Shown piece by piece: positions 1 to 14,200 of a stretch of DNA of 64,000 nt. Numbering within the stretch: position 1 is the first letter of the stretch; each line of letters starts with the position of its first letter. Below the pieces are notes generated by a model. That model did not search any database. It was not told the origin of the DNA and was given only the letters and a program-made list of their open reading frames with translations. Source of the DNA: Melanocharis versteri. Lineage: Eukaryota; Chordata; Aves; Passeriformes; Melanocharitidae. The stretch covers positions 99,742 to 163,741 of the forward strand of contig VZTG01004172.1 of the NCBI GenBank assembly GCA_013397845.1, written 5' to 3'. Position numbers and translations under genes: made by a program.

Positions 1-3000
1 CTCCTGTCACTTTGCAAGGTTAATTGTGCCCTGTCTGGGTTTTGGTAACACAAATGTAGCTCCATCCTCCAGCTGAGAGCCACTGATCACCTGGGACTCA
101 GCAGTTTGGGGTTTTTCCTGCTCTGCTCTGCTCTGCAGATGGCTCTGTGTCTGTGGCAGGCCCAGGGCTCATCTCAGTGATGCTCTGTGACACCACACTG
201 ACTCTGCTGGGAAGGATGCTTCTCTGGGCTCACACAAACACCCCAGGGAGCAGAGCAGGACCTGTCTGCAAATCTCTCAAAAGCTCAGAGTGTCTCATTC
301 ATCTTAAGCCTGAGAAGATGGAAGTGCCAGGGCTTGTGGGGATTAGGGAGAGTGGACAGCTCAAGAAAAACTTGTGCTTTGGAGAAGGCTTTTAGAGCCT
401 GCAAAAGAGTGAAAGTGCGTTTGTGTGAGGGGTCAAGAGGGGAGGAGAAAAGGTCCTGGCAGGGTGAGAGCCTGGCAGAAAAAAACATGTGGATGATTTG
501 GTGTTGGGAATAGTGTTAAAGCTGGGCTTTGGGAGTGGGAGCTCCCCCGAGGCTGTGGGCAGCCCTTTGGGGGCAGGGGGGCCCTTGGAGCTGTGCAGGC
601 TCTGAAAAAATGACCCGAAACCCCCTGAGGCCCTCGTGGCTTGAGGCTGTGGCCATGGACAGGCTTCTTCAAAGCAGGCCTGCTCCAAGTGCCTGTGCAG
701 GCAGTGCTGCTCCCTCACCGATTTACCTCCCCCCTTATCTCATGTCCATTACATCTCAACATCTTTTCAGAGCGATAATCACTAAAATTCAGCCTATTAT
801 ACATTCATTTTTCTCTCCCATTAAGAACAGTCTTTCCTTTCTCCATAAACTACCTTATCTTTTATTTGAAGTTTCACATTAAGTGTGAAAAGAACAGAAC
901 CTGACAATGTCATCTGAGGAAAGCAATTTTGTTTTAAGGTAAAGTGTTTTGTGAACAGCATCCTGATTGCCTGGCAGAGCTAAAAATAGGCGACTGGTTA
1001 AGTAGCTGATCCGCATGTGGAGACCTGGGAGTGATGCATTTTTACTGCTGCCCAGTAATTCCACGCCAAACGTTGTCCTGATGCTGGGATTGTAATGGAG
1101 GGGGAGCTGTGGCTTCCTCGAGAGGTGCCTGTGACACAGGGTAAAGTGAAACACTTCTGTTTAAAGCAGCACAAACAGCAGCAATTTGGTTTATCAGCAC
1201 AATCTGAGGTGTCAAATCTCAGGTGGTTTTATAGTGGCATTTGCAGTGTTTTGTGTGTGAACAAACCCACAGTGCCCTGCTGAAGGTGGAACAGCAAACC
1301 TGGGCAAGGAACAGCTGGCTGAGAGACAGCAGCACCACATTTCATAAGAGAGAACAGGTTTTAGCCCCGGAATGATGTTTTCTGCCCCGTCCCAGTGCAG
1401 GACGTGTCCTCCTGTACCTGCTGCTCCGTGTGTGCCACACCTGGGCCCTGGGAGGAGTGGCTGCTGCTGCCAGTGCCCAAGGCTCACTGCCTGCCTGGCA
1501 GAGCCATGGAGACACAAGCCAGGCTGTGCTTCCACCCCCAAAAAAGGCCTTAAAAATAAACGTGAAACTCCCTGAGATAAACGGGAAATGTGAGCAAACC
1601 ACGAAGATGTACAGAGCACTTGTGCTCCCTTGACAGGCAACATGAAATCCAAACAAAGGCTGGGGTTCTGCAGGGATTTGCCATGTAAGGGGCCCAGAGG
1701 AGATGCAGCCTCCTCTGCCAGGACAGCTCTGTTTGGGTTTGGGTCTTGTAACTTGAGCAGTTCTTCTCTTTGTTTTAAAGTTGTCTTCTTGAGATGTCTT
1801 TAATCATAATCCCCCTTCCATCATAAGCCTGCCTACCAGCAGAATATTTGTCCTTCTTAATGCCTCTATTTCTATCCTTCCCCCTCCATTCTCCCTCCCA
1901 GGCATACTCTAATTTGGATTTCAGCCCTTCAAGGAACTCCACACTGGGAGGGATTGCAGTCCTGGGGTGTCTCCATCACTGCATAATTCCCCCAGAAAAA
2001 TACGTACTGGCTGAAGAATTTTTGCTGTTTTCTCTTTAGAAGATTAAGTGGATGGGGTTCTGGAGAGCCTTTGCTCTTTGGGGAGGATTTCTCTTTCTCT
2101 GGGAACATGGCACGAGGAGAATTGCTTTGGGAAGGGGTGCTGGGACATTTCTGTGGGTGCAGCTCCTGCCTGGCACAAACCCCAGCGCCTGCAGAGCCCT
2201 CAGGCAGCCACACAGAGCAATTCCCTCTCGTTCTGCCTCACTGCTGGGGGAAATGAACTCTGTGTGTGTGGTTTTCTAGATAATTTAACCCAGTTTTAAG
2301 GCAGGAGTGCCATGTTCCCAAGCAAACTGCTGCAAATGGCAAAGAGCAGCTGGGCTCCGTGGATGTGGGTTGTGCTGAGCTCCATCCCCAGTGGAAGGAA
2401 AGGAGGGAATGTTTTATTTGTGCCCCCAGTGAGGAGAGGCTCAGCCACCAGCACTTTCTGTGACAGAGAGAGGCCGTGGGCTGATCCCAGGGAATTTATG
2501 GGTTTGTGTTTCCATTTGCGAAGGACTCACTGCACACTTGTGGCAGAAGGTCTCAGAAGCAACTCCTCTATTCCCTGGAAATCTCCTGTTCCTGGAAATG
2601 CCCAGACTCAATTGGAACCAGTATTGTAGAGAGGGAACTAAAGTGGGGGTGGGAATATGATTTAAGGATTGGTAAACTGCTCTGGAACTTTGGGAAACTG
2701 AAGTTTCTGTGCAGTTTAAAGGCATTTCTCTGTTCAGTTTTAATATATGCAAACCACTTAGATATTTTTCTAATGTTTTGAAATATTTCTAGCAAGGGAA
2801 AAATGGAAATAGTTTTGTTTCTCATCTCCCTCTTCTGCCTCTAGGTAAATTCTCTGGAGGTTCTATGTGACACTTGCTGAATCTCAATTCAACAGCTCTT
2901 CAGGGTATTTGTGTTAAACACACAACTTGTTCAGAAGCTCTGTTAGGTTTGAAGTGATTCAGGCACAGAAGAAAGCAGATGGGAGGATACACTGAGTACT

Positions 3001-3514
3001 TTTTGTTTTTTTAAAATGCAGTGGTATAGTAGAAATAGTTCTCATTTTGCCTTTGGAGATAGATATTTAAACCAGTGATTCACTGATTTAGTCTGGAGCT
3101 TTACACTTCATGAGACAGGAGGCTGAAGGAATCCTGTCCCCTGAGGATTTGTTCTCCAAGTCTGTAATTCTGGAGACAGAGCTCTGTGGATGTCAGTGAA
3201 TCTCAGCCTCGGGGTTCAGAGGCACCAAACGACACGGGAACCTTTAGTTCTCCTGGATCTGGTGTCCATGTGTCACCTCTGGAGCCAGAATCAGCTCCCT
3301 TCCTACCCAAAGAGAAAGATGTAACTGAGTGTGAACGTGTGCACACACTCACAAACGTTCCCTTTGGGTTCTTCTCCCATTCCCATCCTAATCTGGAAGG
3401 TGGAACGAGCTGGCAGCTAAAATGCTGAATTCACCTCCACAAACATGAAGGGAACAGCTTTATCTTTCCTTTTGTATAGTCTTTGCCTGGTACGTGTTCT
3501 GAATTGGAAAAACG
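1..3514. other. non-coding DNA, nothing recognised
   Basis: I see no coding gene, RNA gene or identifiable repeat here. Open frames are short, overlap on both strands and show no domain or conserved motif. The sequence is unique-looking and mixed in base composition. Confidence 0.6.
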
Positions 3515-3527
3515 AGAGCTGGTGAAA

Positions 3528-3700
3528 TTTCAATTAAATCTCAAGCAAGCCAATATATTAATTAAAAGGAATGCTGGTGGTCTTAATTAGCAATGTATTA
3601 ACATGCTGTGAGCACCAGAAGTTCTACTGAGTTGGCTGGTCTGACTGATTCACCTGTATTTACCACTAATTAATGAGACATTACAGTCATTAATGCTTTT
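3528..3700. promoter_or_regulatory. TAATTA-rich block, possible conserved enhancer
   Basis: Three palindromic TAATTA homeodomain cores lie at 3559-3564, 3584-3589 and 3667-3672. Further ATTA/TAAT cores occur near 3531, 3595 and 3690, and a TTTGCAT octamer-like motif near 3699. This texture is common in conserved non-coding enhancers of developmental genes. The motif positions are seen directly. Enhancer function is inference, since AT-rich DNA gives such cores by chance. Confidence 0.3.
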
Positions 3701-4684
3701 TGCATTTCTTGATAGGGAAGTTAATGGTGTAAAGACTGAGAGCTGCCCTGAATATCAGTGCCAGGATAAGGTCTGGTGCATGTGGGGCTGTTGAAATTAT
3801 TTCCCTGATGATTAAGAGGTGCTGGCTTTCTGTCCCTCTGGTAGGATCAGGTGACTGTACCACAGGATTTTTTAAAATAATGTTTACATGAAGATGTTTG
3901 GAAGCATCTGCTGAGCACACATCTATGTCATGGCACAAGAAAAGCAGTTTGTCCACACTGGCTATAAAATTATGAATTTTGATCCGTCCAGACAAGAGCT
4001 TGGTTGTATTAGAAGATGGATTTCATGACAATAAAGAACTTCCATCCTCAAACGCTTTAATAAAATTGAGAAGCCACTTGAGCATTCTCAAGAGCACCTT
4101 TTTGATTTGTACCAAATTACACATTTAATAACCTCTGATGAAGCAGATGCTGAGTTTCAGTTTAGATGAAGATGGTCCAGATCTCATTTTTCTGGGCTGT
4201 GTTGTACTTTCGTTATCGTGACATGAGAGTTAAACACTGGTGCTGGAGCTCGTTTGGTCTGGTTTTACTACACCTCACTCTTAGGTTAATTCAACTTCCC
4301 TTGTAGTTTCTATTTAAAGCAGGATCAGCTGTGGATAAAGCTGGGTCCAAAGCACTGCCTTAGATTCATGTGTTCTGCAGGTGACTTTAAACCAGAATTG
4401 TGTGTTGGAGGCTCCGGGTGCTCTTTGCATCTCCAGGAATATTTTCCTCACCTCCTGCCCCCCTGGCAGGCAAGGCTGGCTTCAGGAGATCCTGGGGGGG
4501 CTGGGGATGGGATTCCTGCCCCTCTCCCGTGCTGCCAGAGCTCTGGGAAAGGAGATGCTGAGGGAGGAGAACGTTCTAAAGGTCAGCCAAACCCGTGGGG
4601 AGCTTCCAGGCAGGAGAAATTACAGCTCAGCTCTCACCCCGGGCTTTGCAGGAGGATGGGAAGAGCAAAGCCTGGTGCAAGGGG
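3701..4684. other. non-coding DNA, nothing recognised
   Basis: No gene, RNA gene or repeat could be supported in this stretch. Open frames at 4368-4770 run into the downstream tandem array and have no recognisable domain. Confidence 0.6.
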
Positions 4685-4846
4685 CTCTGAAGGGAAGCCC
4701 TTCACACGCTGTTTTAGGGGGTTTCTCTGAAGGGAAGCCCTTCACACGCTGTTTTAGGGGGTTTCTCTGAAGGGAAGCCCTTCACACGCTGTTTTAGGGG
4801 GTTTCTCTGAAGGGAAGCCCTTCACACGCTGTTTTAGGGGGTTTCT
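4685..4846. repeat. 40-bp tandem repeat, four identical copies
   Basis: A 40-bp unit beginning CTCTGAAGGGAAGCCC and ending TTAGGGGGTTT starts at 4685, 4725, 4765 and 4805, with two extra bases of a fifth copy. The four copies are identical as read, so the array is young or has been homogenised. A 40-bp period shifts the frame by one base per copy, which explains the overlapping repeat-peptide open frames here. They are not genes. Confidence 0.97.
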
Positions 4847-7800
4847 TTGGGCAGCACTGTGGAATGCTCCTCACCTCTGACAGGTTAAGTGGCTCCCTTG
4901 GTTCGAGGGGCTGTTGGCACTTCTGGAACTGCACATTGACTCCTCCAGCACCTCTGCTGCAGCTCAGAGAACACTGAATTTGTGAGCTGCCCAGCATTCC
5001 GCTCTGGCTTCCATCCTCCTGCAGAAGCTGATGTTACTGCATGTTCATCGTTTATTGCCTGCTGATACACGCTTCAGATCTGCGCTCAGATTGGCACTGT
5101 AAGGCTCTCGTTCTTCTCTTACAGAATTCCCTAAGCTTTATGGAAAACCCCTGAAGTCTTTGGTACAATGGCTGTCTGATCCTCACATCTTCAATAGTAA
5201 TAATGAAAATCGTTCAGAAATGGGTTAGAAACAAATATTCTGTTTTCAAGCTGCACCGTGTTATTGGATTTGACTTGATTCTGGGAATTCAGTAGCACTG
5301 AAGAGATCAAACCATTCCCACAGAGAGTTCTGGCTGAAAAACACTTACAAACCTCAAAACCAATAACATGAGTAGAAGTTTGTCTTCAGCACGGAGTGTA
5401 TTTGCAAGCACAGAATAAATGCTGTGTTTCAGGGCACCAGCTCTTCCAGCAGCATTTGTGTTTTCGTTCTGATCCATCTGCTGAAGGTTCTGGCACTGTG
5501 TCAGAGCCTCCATCACTTCAGGGCCCTCGAGTCCTTCCTGCTGCTTGTACAAGCTGGACCCTGACACGAGATCTTTAAGGTGTGTTATAAACATGAAGCA
5601 CGATGTGCTGCCAGCTCCTTCTCTGCAGCAGGGAAGCGTTTCTCTGGCATCTCCAGCACGGAGCAGATCTTGGGGTGCAGCTCTGTGCTAAACCCCTCTG
5701 CAGGGCCCCTGCTGGGCAGCGACTCGGAATGTTCCCCCGTGGGGCTCCTGGCTGCAAACAAGAGAAATAATGACCCTCAGGTAGGGTCTGGCTGGGAGCT
5801 CAGAGTGCTGGCCTGGAGTTTTCAAGGTGCACGTAAAGGCACAGCAATTTAACCTCTTGTTTTCATTTTACATGAGGAGCTTCCAGCTGGATTGGAGAGA
5901 GTTGGGTGTTGTGTTTGAATTCATGTCTGAAATAGCGGCTGCCTGCAAGACTCCAGTGCTGATGGCCCTGAGCTCTGGAATTCCCAGCGGGGCAGCAGTG
6001 GGAGAAGGTTCTGAGCTGCCTCTGCCCAAGCTGGCTGGAGTCTCGGCGTTGGTGGCGTTGTGCCTGCTGCGAGGGTATCCATTGCAGCCCCATATGTTGT
6101 TTGCAGTGCTCTGAGCAGGAAGCAGTGGGGTCTCCAGGCACGCGAAGGAAAACCATATGGTTCCTGGTTGGCAAACTCCTCTGGCACAGACGAGCCTAAT
6201 GAGGAGAACTTGGGCTATCTGGAGACTTGCAATGAGATCTGTCATCCTGGGGTGTTACACCTCGGTGGCACTGAGCCGAGTGACAGAGAGAGAGGCTCTG
6301 GGTGACTCTGAACGGGGAAAACCTGCAGAAATCAGCAGCACAACCTAAACGACAGCTCTGAAACCAGCCCAGAGCTGTGACAGGAGACCAGGCACGAGTT
6401 GAACCCTGGAATTAAGTTCCTAGCAACCCTGACTAATTCCAGTGCCTCTGCACTGACCGTTCCCAGATGAATACCTGGGCCTTCCTGCAGCGCTTGGTGT
6501 GAAGTCCATGGGTGTCACGGACTCTGAGAAACAGGAGGGGGGATTTCTTGCTGTGAAGTTCTCATCATGGCAGGTTCAGCTTGGAGGTCTGCAGGTGTTC
6601 AAGGTGTCATTTGAAGCATTCAGAACATGGGGAGCACTCAGTGTCCCTCAGAGCACCCAGCACTTGTTCATGATCAGAATTGTCAAATCTCCTGTCTTTC
6701 AGCAATAATAGAGGCGTGTGCTCAGTAACAACTTGTCTGGGCCAAGCGCCAGCAGAGAAGTTCTAGGAACTGTGACAACAAAGTGTTGGGGCTCCTCGGG
6801 GAAAAAATATCTCCTGAAAATGAACAAGCTGTATCAAACTTTAAATGGGGAAGAAACGCAGTGTTGAGTGCTGAGGAATCCATTATTGATGAGCCTGGTG
6901 CCTCCGAGACAGAACTTGGTGTTTCTTGAACACCTGTTCTGGCTCTTCCAAGGCCATGTGCCAGATCCCTGCTGCCATCTGAAAGACTTTCACATCTCTG
7001 GTGCTTGGTGCATTTTGCCCTTTCACCATTCAACTGCAAATTCTGCAAGCATGTTTGTGAGCCTGATGCCATAAAAAAAACGGGCAGCTTTTGTTGTGTA
7101 AATAATGCCTGATTTTTTTTTCCAAGGAAATCTTCAGCTAGATTCATGTTTTCAGAACGAAATTTATTAAAAAATAGAAATTCTGCACACAAACTGAGCA
7201 GAGAGGAGGCTTGTAGCAAACTTTTTTAGTGCCATGCCACGAGTTGTTTGATGAGTTTTATGTCTTGTCAGGGCTTCAATCACTGTAGTGTAAAATACAG
7301 TAAGTATTGCACATAGTGCAAGGCAGGGAATAGTTTTGGATGCTGTGAACAGCTGGAATCAGGAGCCATCCCCACAGCTGCTGGACATGCAGAAAAAAGA
7401 GCCAGCAGGTGATTTGTGGTGTGGTTTGTGCACGTGTGAAGCTGCCTGCACCCGGCTGTGGCTCACGGGGGGGTTTCTCAGCTCCTGCTCTGGGTTTGGC
7501 AGTGTTGGGTGCCTGGGGTTTTTGGGAAGAGTCCCAGGGGTCCTGACAGTGCAGAAGAGCCCTGAGCTGCTGCTGGGTCAGTGCAGGGGGGATGGGTCTG
7601 GCCCTGGCCCAGGAGCCCACAGCAGTTGTGGGGTCAGTGCTGCCCACAGACCTTTCTCATTCAGGGTCTGTGGGAACCTTTCCTGGACCTCTTGTCTGCA
7701 AGCAAACCCTGCTTTTTGACCTGGAAGTGAGTGTTTTAAACCTTGACTCCAGGGGAAGCAGAATCAAGCCCAGCTGAGTGCTCAAAACAGACACTGTTCT

Positions 7801-10800
7801 GATGGACCCTATTCCTGGTGAGCTTCTAGAGGGGAACATTTCAGTGCCCAGCTACATTGGGCAGGATTTGAAAAGTTAATAAATTCTAGTGCAAATCAGT
7901 GCAGCTGAAAGCCTAAGTAAATATTAAGACTCCACTCTCATGAATAACTCCTGGCTAGGATATTATTTCTAATTCAAGAAACCACCCCTTTCATCTCCTA
8001 CCTAAACACTTTTTATATTTGGTTCAAGGTTATGTTTTACTACACACTGCACAAATGTTTGAGAAGATATAGTTTCTTCACTGAGAAGCTGACAGTTTTC
8101 TCCATAAATCCAGCATTGCTGGGTTTATAGGAAAATATTTATCTGCTGAAGAGAACTTGAGCTGATCACAGTCACTGACATGGACAGCTGTGGCACCATT
8201 AATAATCATTGGTTTAATATGCCAGAAAATTAATTGTCAAATACAGGCAGAGGTGGGGAGGGGAGAGCACCTGACTCCTTGTGAATCTCAAGGTGAGAGC
8301 AGCGTGATTGGAGTCACTGGAGGAAATAATCACAGGCTGTAACACCTGTAGGGCTGTGTCCACTGTCAGTGGTTTTCCCCTCTATTTGTGCATCACCAGA
8401 GTTCCCTCTGGACTCATGAGAGAGCAGAGCTTTCGTGGGCCAGCAGCCAGAGCTCTGGGGGGGTCACCAGGCAGTGCACATGTACAGCAAATGTAATTGT
8501 TTTCCCCTTAACACCTGTATTGACTATATTGATCCCCAAGAAAATTAGGTTTTTGAAAGTTCAAGTGTAGTTTAATGTCCCAGAGTGAAATGGATCCTTT
8601 CCTGCAGCCCTGGCTGCTCAGTGACCATTTTGGGCAGATTTACCCTGCAGCAAGAACAATCTGTGCTTCAGTCAGGGGCAGAATGACCCCTGGGGTCGGT
8701 GTCAGCTGCACAAATCCTATTTAGTGTTGCTGCCTACCTTGTCTTAAAACCCATAAAGGCTCTGGCAGGGAAAGGGAGCTGTAAAGAACACGGATGGGTG
8801 CTTGAAAACAGGATCTAAGACAAGTGGGCAGTTTGGAGATGTTTAGATCACAATTATTTATTGCAGTCTCTTCTCTGCTGTTTGCTCAGCCCTGTCCTGG
8901 GACGGTGTTTGAGGACTCACCTTCATCAGGCTGGGGACAGGCACTAATTCAGAGAGGGGGCAGTTTAGCTGTAATTAAACACTTGAGTTCACACCTAAAT
9001 TCCTGCTTAAAACTGAAGTTATTTGATTGTCATTGTTGTGACACAAGTTTTAGGGTCGGTAACTCCAGTGTTCAGCCCCTTTCCTGTGCTATGGAGGGAT
9101 TAGAACATAACCTGCATTAAACCACTCTGCATAAGCAGAAAACTTTGTGCTCCCAAAAGTCCTGATTTCCTATGAAAACGCTGTCACATCTTGGCCATCC
9201 CTCCAGGCTCCCTGGGCTGGTTTGCAGGGGCAGGAGCCAGGACGTTTCTGTGCCCCCCTGTTCAGTAAAGAACATCTGCTGAGGCTGAAGGATCCACTCC
9301 CAGCTTCTGTAAAATAAAAACGTCTCGCTCCACAGAAATGGAGAAGTAGGCCTGGATTACTCTTTCCTGAGGGGGCTGGAGTTCAGGGTACATTTGTATA
9401 GATCATAATTTCCAATTCTCTCGAAATGCTGCCTCTCCCCGTTACCCTCCCCTTGGCAGGAGAAGCAGATGTCCACTGCATGGCACATCCTGCAAATTCT
9501 CCGTATCTGCTCCTTGTCATCCATCTCTCTGCATGTTTGACCTCCAAAGTGTGAATTTGCAGCTTTGTTCCTGTGGCACAGCCTGGGTTTTTCCCCCTTG
9601 AGAAGAGAACCTGAAGTTTCCAAGACAGTTGTGACTTAGATGAGTCCCAGTTAATTAAAGCTCTGAAGAGATCTGTTCGTACATGGTTAACTGCCCACTT
9701 CAGTGGCTACTTAATTTAAGTCCCTAGAGAATCATGAGAGACTTTAGTTTTTTCCTCCAAGGCTTGGTAATGATTGTGACTTCTTGTTCTTGTTTCTTCT
9801 TTCAATTAAAGACTGAAAATACACGCTGTCGTGAAATTTCTGGCATAGCCTGGCTCTCTGTAATTTGCTCTGGTATTTTGTGCTTTTTTTCAGCCATAAA
9901 TAATTTAATGTCTCTCTAATATTTTGAGCTCTGAGGGTTTATGTGCCAAATTTTATCACCAACATTTAGAACAGAAACTTCAGTAAAACTTTTATGTTAA
10001 TGTCCAGAAAACTTCTGTCCCTCCTTCACTGCAAGTTTCAAATAACAGTGCTTAGGGACTTCAGTCTGAGTTTTCTTGAATTCTCTATTTATTCATTACA
10101 ATATTTCACATTCTGTGGCTTTTACTACCTGCACTTCTCCCCAGCAGCTGTTAAATCTCAGCATCGAGGTCCCTGCTCCCTTCCCTCTTAAGGAGATGCT
10201 GCTTCAGGCTCGAGATTAATCAGCCGTAGAATTCTCGTGACACTTTGGGAAGTTCTTCTTTTCTTTCGGGTGCAGCCTCATGAAGTCTCAGTCTCTGAAG
10301 GAAAGGATCTGGTGTGTCCAGGTTTTTGTATAGGTGTGAGGTATGTGCTTGGGTCAGTTAAGAGATGACCCGGAGGAAAATGTTGGAATCTGTTCACAAC
10401 GGGGAAATTAAATCCAAATCCGGGATTAGGATCGGAATTTCCACATTTCTGTCCCAGGAGCAGCTCCGTAGCAATGAAGAGATGAGATGAAGCTTTGAGA
10501 AGGTGCTGGTTCTGTTCTATGAACATTTGGGGTTAAATCAAACCCACTCCTCTTACACTGCCTGTAACATTGGAGATAGAAATGCAGGTTTATGAGCTTA
10601 CAGAACACCAGCAGAGCAGCTGCCTGGTTTGCAGGCAGTGGATTTTTATTTTGTAGTTGTCACTAGAAAGCTGAATGCTCATGGAAATAACACGGATCTG
10701 CACCTAACTAATATTTGCCTGTGGAAATGGAAATGTGCTCGGTTTCCAAACATATTGGAAATGGGAATTAAATTCTAGTGCTTGACACATTATTCTGGCC

Positions 10801-11164
10801 TCAGAAAAGCTCTGGCTATAAATAATTATTTGCATTTCTGTGATGGGTGGGCTCATTTGTAAGAACGTGGCTGGTTTTTGATTGAAATTGATTTCACGTG
10901 TGAGAGTTCTGCCTGTTTTAATTCTCCCTTTATGTTCTCATTCTTCATAAATTGGCCAACTGAAAAAAAAAAGGGGAAAATTCTATCAGGAACCGTGAAT
11001 GCCCCAATCCTTGTGTATGTTTGTCTGTCTGCAGCAGCATCTGTAGAGCAAAGGACGATCAGGGAATCGGGCGTGAGGGAATGAGTGTGGGGAATGCTGC
11101 AATAAATTGGCTCGGCAGGAGTTACTGGGAAAAGGGGGGATCCAGGGCAGGGAGAGCCCTGGCA
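4847..11164. other. non-coding DNA, nothing recognised
   Basis: This is a long stretch without a supportable gene, RNA gene or interspersed repeat. Open frames such as 6722-7219 and 9357-9623 (minus strand) have no domain I recognise and no convincing exon borders. AT-rich patches (for example 7900-8250) may contain conserved non-coding elements, but this cannot be judged from one sequence. Confidence 0.55.
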
Positions 11165-11206
11165 GCTCCCTGGGGATCCACTCAGCTCCCTGGGATCCAC
11201 TCGGCA
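11165..11206. repeat. short tandem duplication, about 20 bp x 2
   Basis: Two near-identical copies of a unit reading AGCTCCCTGGGGATCCACTC lie side by side. The second copy lacks one G. The tract is probably a simple replication-slippage duplication. Confidence 0.85.
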
Positions 11207-14200
11207 CCCGCCCGTCAGGTGGGATCAGGTAGAGGCGACTGGGAAAATGCTCTACGCAGCTTGAGGAACAAATGCACAAGAGCCTCCTGTACCTTCAGGT
11301 GGCTGTAAAGTCATTTTAGTCTGAAGAAAGAGGGGTTTGCAGGCCAGAGAGAAAGGAAACTGCCCCGTTACTGAGGTGTGGGGGACGGAGTGGCTGAGGG
11401 GGCAGGAGCCCCTCCTCTGTGGGTGACAAGCACAGGGTGTCTCTTCAGCTCCTCTCTGCAGCCTCGATCTGTTCCATTTCATGTTCAGAGCAGTGTTTAC
11501 TGCTGGTTTCTCCTTCTGGTCAGATTTTCAGTGCAGGAACACTTGCATTTCTTTGCACCTTGAAGGGATTTTTCCATTACATGCTGGTTAAATATTTGCC
11601 TCAGTCAGTAGAGAAATAGAAAAAGCCCGTTCTAAAGCAAAAACCTTCTTGTGCATCATAGCTGGGGGAATGGATGAAGACTTCACAGGCGGTTGAAAGA
11701 AAGCAAATACGCTTGGCATAATTTGGAGTTTGAAAAGCCCTCTGCACTTGCTGGGTGACACCTGAGCATTGCCAGGCTGGTCAGGAGCTGCAGGTGTCCC
11801 CACGGCGAGCGAGCAGCTCCTGCAGCCCTCGTGGTTTGCGTGTCCCTGGGAAAGAAGAAGCTGTGAGTTCCTGTCCAGCTGGCAGCACTCGATGGAAATG
11901 GGATTCAACAGCAGCTTTCCAGCCCTCAGGGGGAATGGATGTGGGGCAGGCAGATGTCTGAGGCTGGTGGCAGCTTTCCTGGGCTGACAGACTCCCCACG
12001 TGTGCTGGTGCTGCTGCTCTGCCTGTTGGCATCCCTGGCAGGCGGCTGGCACACGCAGCCAGAGGAGCCTGTGCGGGAATGGAGGCTGGGAGGAAAGGAA
12101 CAGGGAATTCCAGATTAAAAATAAACGAACTCCAACAGCTGCACCTGAGCCCCATCCTCAGAGGGGGGATCACTGCAGGATCCCTGCTCTCAGACACACT
12201 CTGCTCAGTCCAGGCTGGTCTGTGCGATGGGCGAAGGACTGGTTCGTGTTTATTTGTTGTCTGAATCGGGAAGTTTTTTAAGGTAACACTTTCTGGCTCA
12301 CAGAGCTGCCAGCAAGAGAGCTGAGGTTCCTTTCTCCTCTGTTCCTTTCATTTAGCCCCAGCCCACCTTTCCTGGTGCAGCAGGGACAGGGATTAGCCAA
12401 GTGTGGCTCCCTGAGCTCAGGATGGAGCCAGGGCCGTGGCTCTGGTCCCTGTGAGGAGCTGGGCAGCCTGGCAAGGCCGGGCTCAGCCCCAGTGACACGC
12501 TGGGACATCCCCAGTGCCAGGGTCACCACGCTCACTGAGGGGTGGCTGTGCTCATTTGATCGTGCTCATGATCACAGAGCTGGCCTCTCTGCCCTCCTGC
12601 AATGGTGTCACAGAACAGGGGAGCAAAGTCAGGGCACTCAATTAAAAATAAACGCCAGCTATAAACCCGAATAAATGAAAAACCCAGCGCAGGTAACGCT
12701 GGCTTTGAGGTGCCAGGTTACTTTTCAGAGGTGTTTATTCCCTGAGCCGATCCTGGGGCAGCTGCAGTGGGGGGCTGGGATTGGCTTTTTGGTGGCACTG
12801 CTTTATTTTCACAAGCTTGGCCTGTTTGTGGGTGATGCTTTGGCACGTCTGCACACAGAGCTGGCAGGGTCACAGCTGAGTGCCTGTGGCAGCACCAGCC
12901 AAGGTGCAGCAGAGTTTAGCAGGTTTTTTTCCTTGTTAAGGTGATTAAAATATGCTCCCAAAAATCTGTCCGTGCCTGCACAGCTCTGTGTGAGTGGGCA
13001 CAATGTTGAACTGGTGATTTCTGCAGTAATGACTTTCTGCAGTGTGATAGGTCATAACTTCAGGTTTTAGCTTCAGCTGAGAAGTGCCAGACCAGAAAAT
13101 AAACATAACTGAAGTAAACACAAAAACGCAAAATTCCACATCCTCAGAAATACGATTTTTTGCTGATCACAATAACAAGACTGGTTTTACCTTTCCACAT
13201 TTCCATGCCACCCCTTCTGCTGGGCAGGTGTGAGCAGGGAGACTGGAGACATCAAACGTGGAGGAGAAATTAGAGGGGAAAGCAAAGGGCAGGGGAGAGG
13301 CCACTCTGCAGAGCTCTGCCAGTGCAGCTCCCAGTGCAGCCCCTCTCTCTTGGGATGGAAAGACCTGTCGAAAAAAACTCCAGTCTTCTGAGTATTTGTC
13401 AGTTTAATGAAATCCTTTGGTGCTGGGAGCTATAATTTATTCCTAAGTCTTGAAGGAAATGAGCTAGAGGACTCCAAACAGCTTTGTCCAGGAACTGAGA
13501 GGTTCCATGGCACCGGTGGTGTTTGGCTGAGTAGAATAACACCACAAAAGGGGAAAGAAGCTTGGCCAGAGCTCCAGTCAGATTGCAGGAGAGCTGCAGT
13601 CCCCTGGGAATTGCACTCAGTGTTGGAGTAACTGCTGCTTAGATGGGAAATAATTGAAACTTGGGGGAGGAGGGGAGAGCTCTGCAGATGGCTGCTGGGC
13701 TGTGCCTGAGATCCTGGAAGATGTAAAAACCAAGAGCATTTGGCTTCAAAGAGGAGGCAAACGACGCCGGCTTTGTGCCAGGCAACTTCTTAATACAAGC
13801 TCATCTAGATGTGGAATTGCAGGAACGAGCAAAACCAGGCAGCCTGAATGACGAGCAGTAAAGCAAAATCAGTCCCTTAGAGTCAACTGGGACTTTCTCC
13901 TGTTAACAAACGACTTCTGCCCAGGCACGAGAGTCCTTTGGCACCGGAGTGAAACACATCAGGGCCTGCAGGGAGCAAACAGATCCATCACACACCTCAT
14001 TTGCTTCCTGCGCTTATCTCAGGGCTTCAGTCGGGGTCAGTGGGCAATTTATACTTCTTTATTTGCCTTCCCTTCCCTTCCTAATCAGTGAAACCCTGAT
14101 GAGGACGGGCTGGGTCTCTGCAGGAAGGCCCTGCCTTTTGGGTGCCCCTCGGGCAGGGCAGAGCACAGCCCAGCCTGCAGGGAGCTCTCCTGCAAAACCC

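Noticed and set aside
980..989. A perfect MEF2-type site CTAAAAATAG.
   Set aside because: A degenerate 10-bp site like this is expected several times by chance in 64 kb, and no partner motifs cluster with it.
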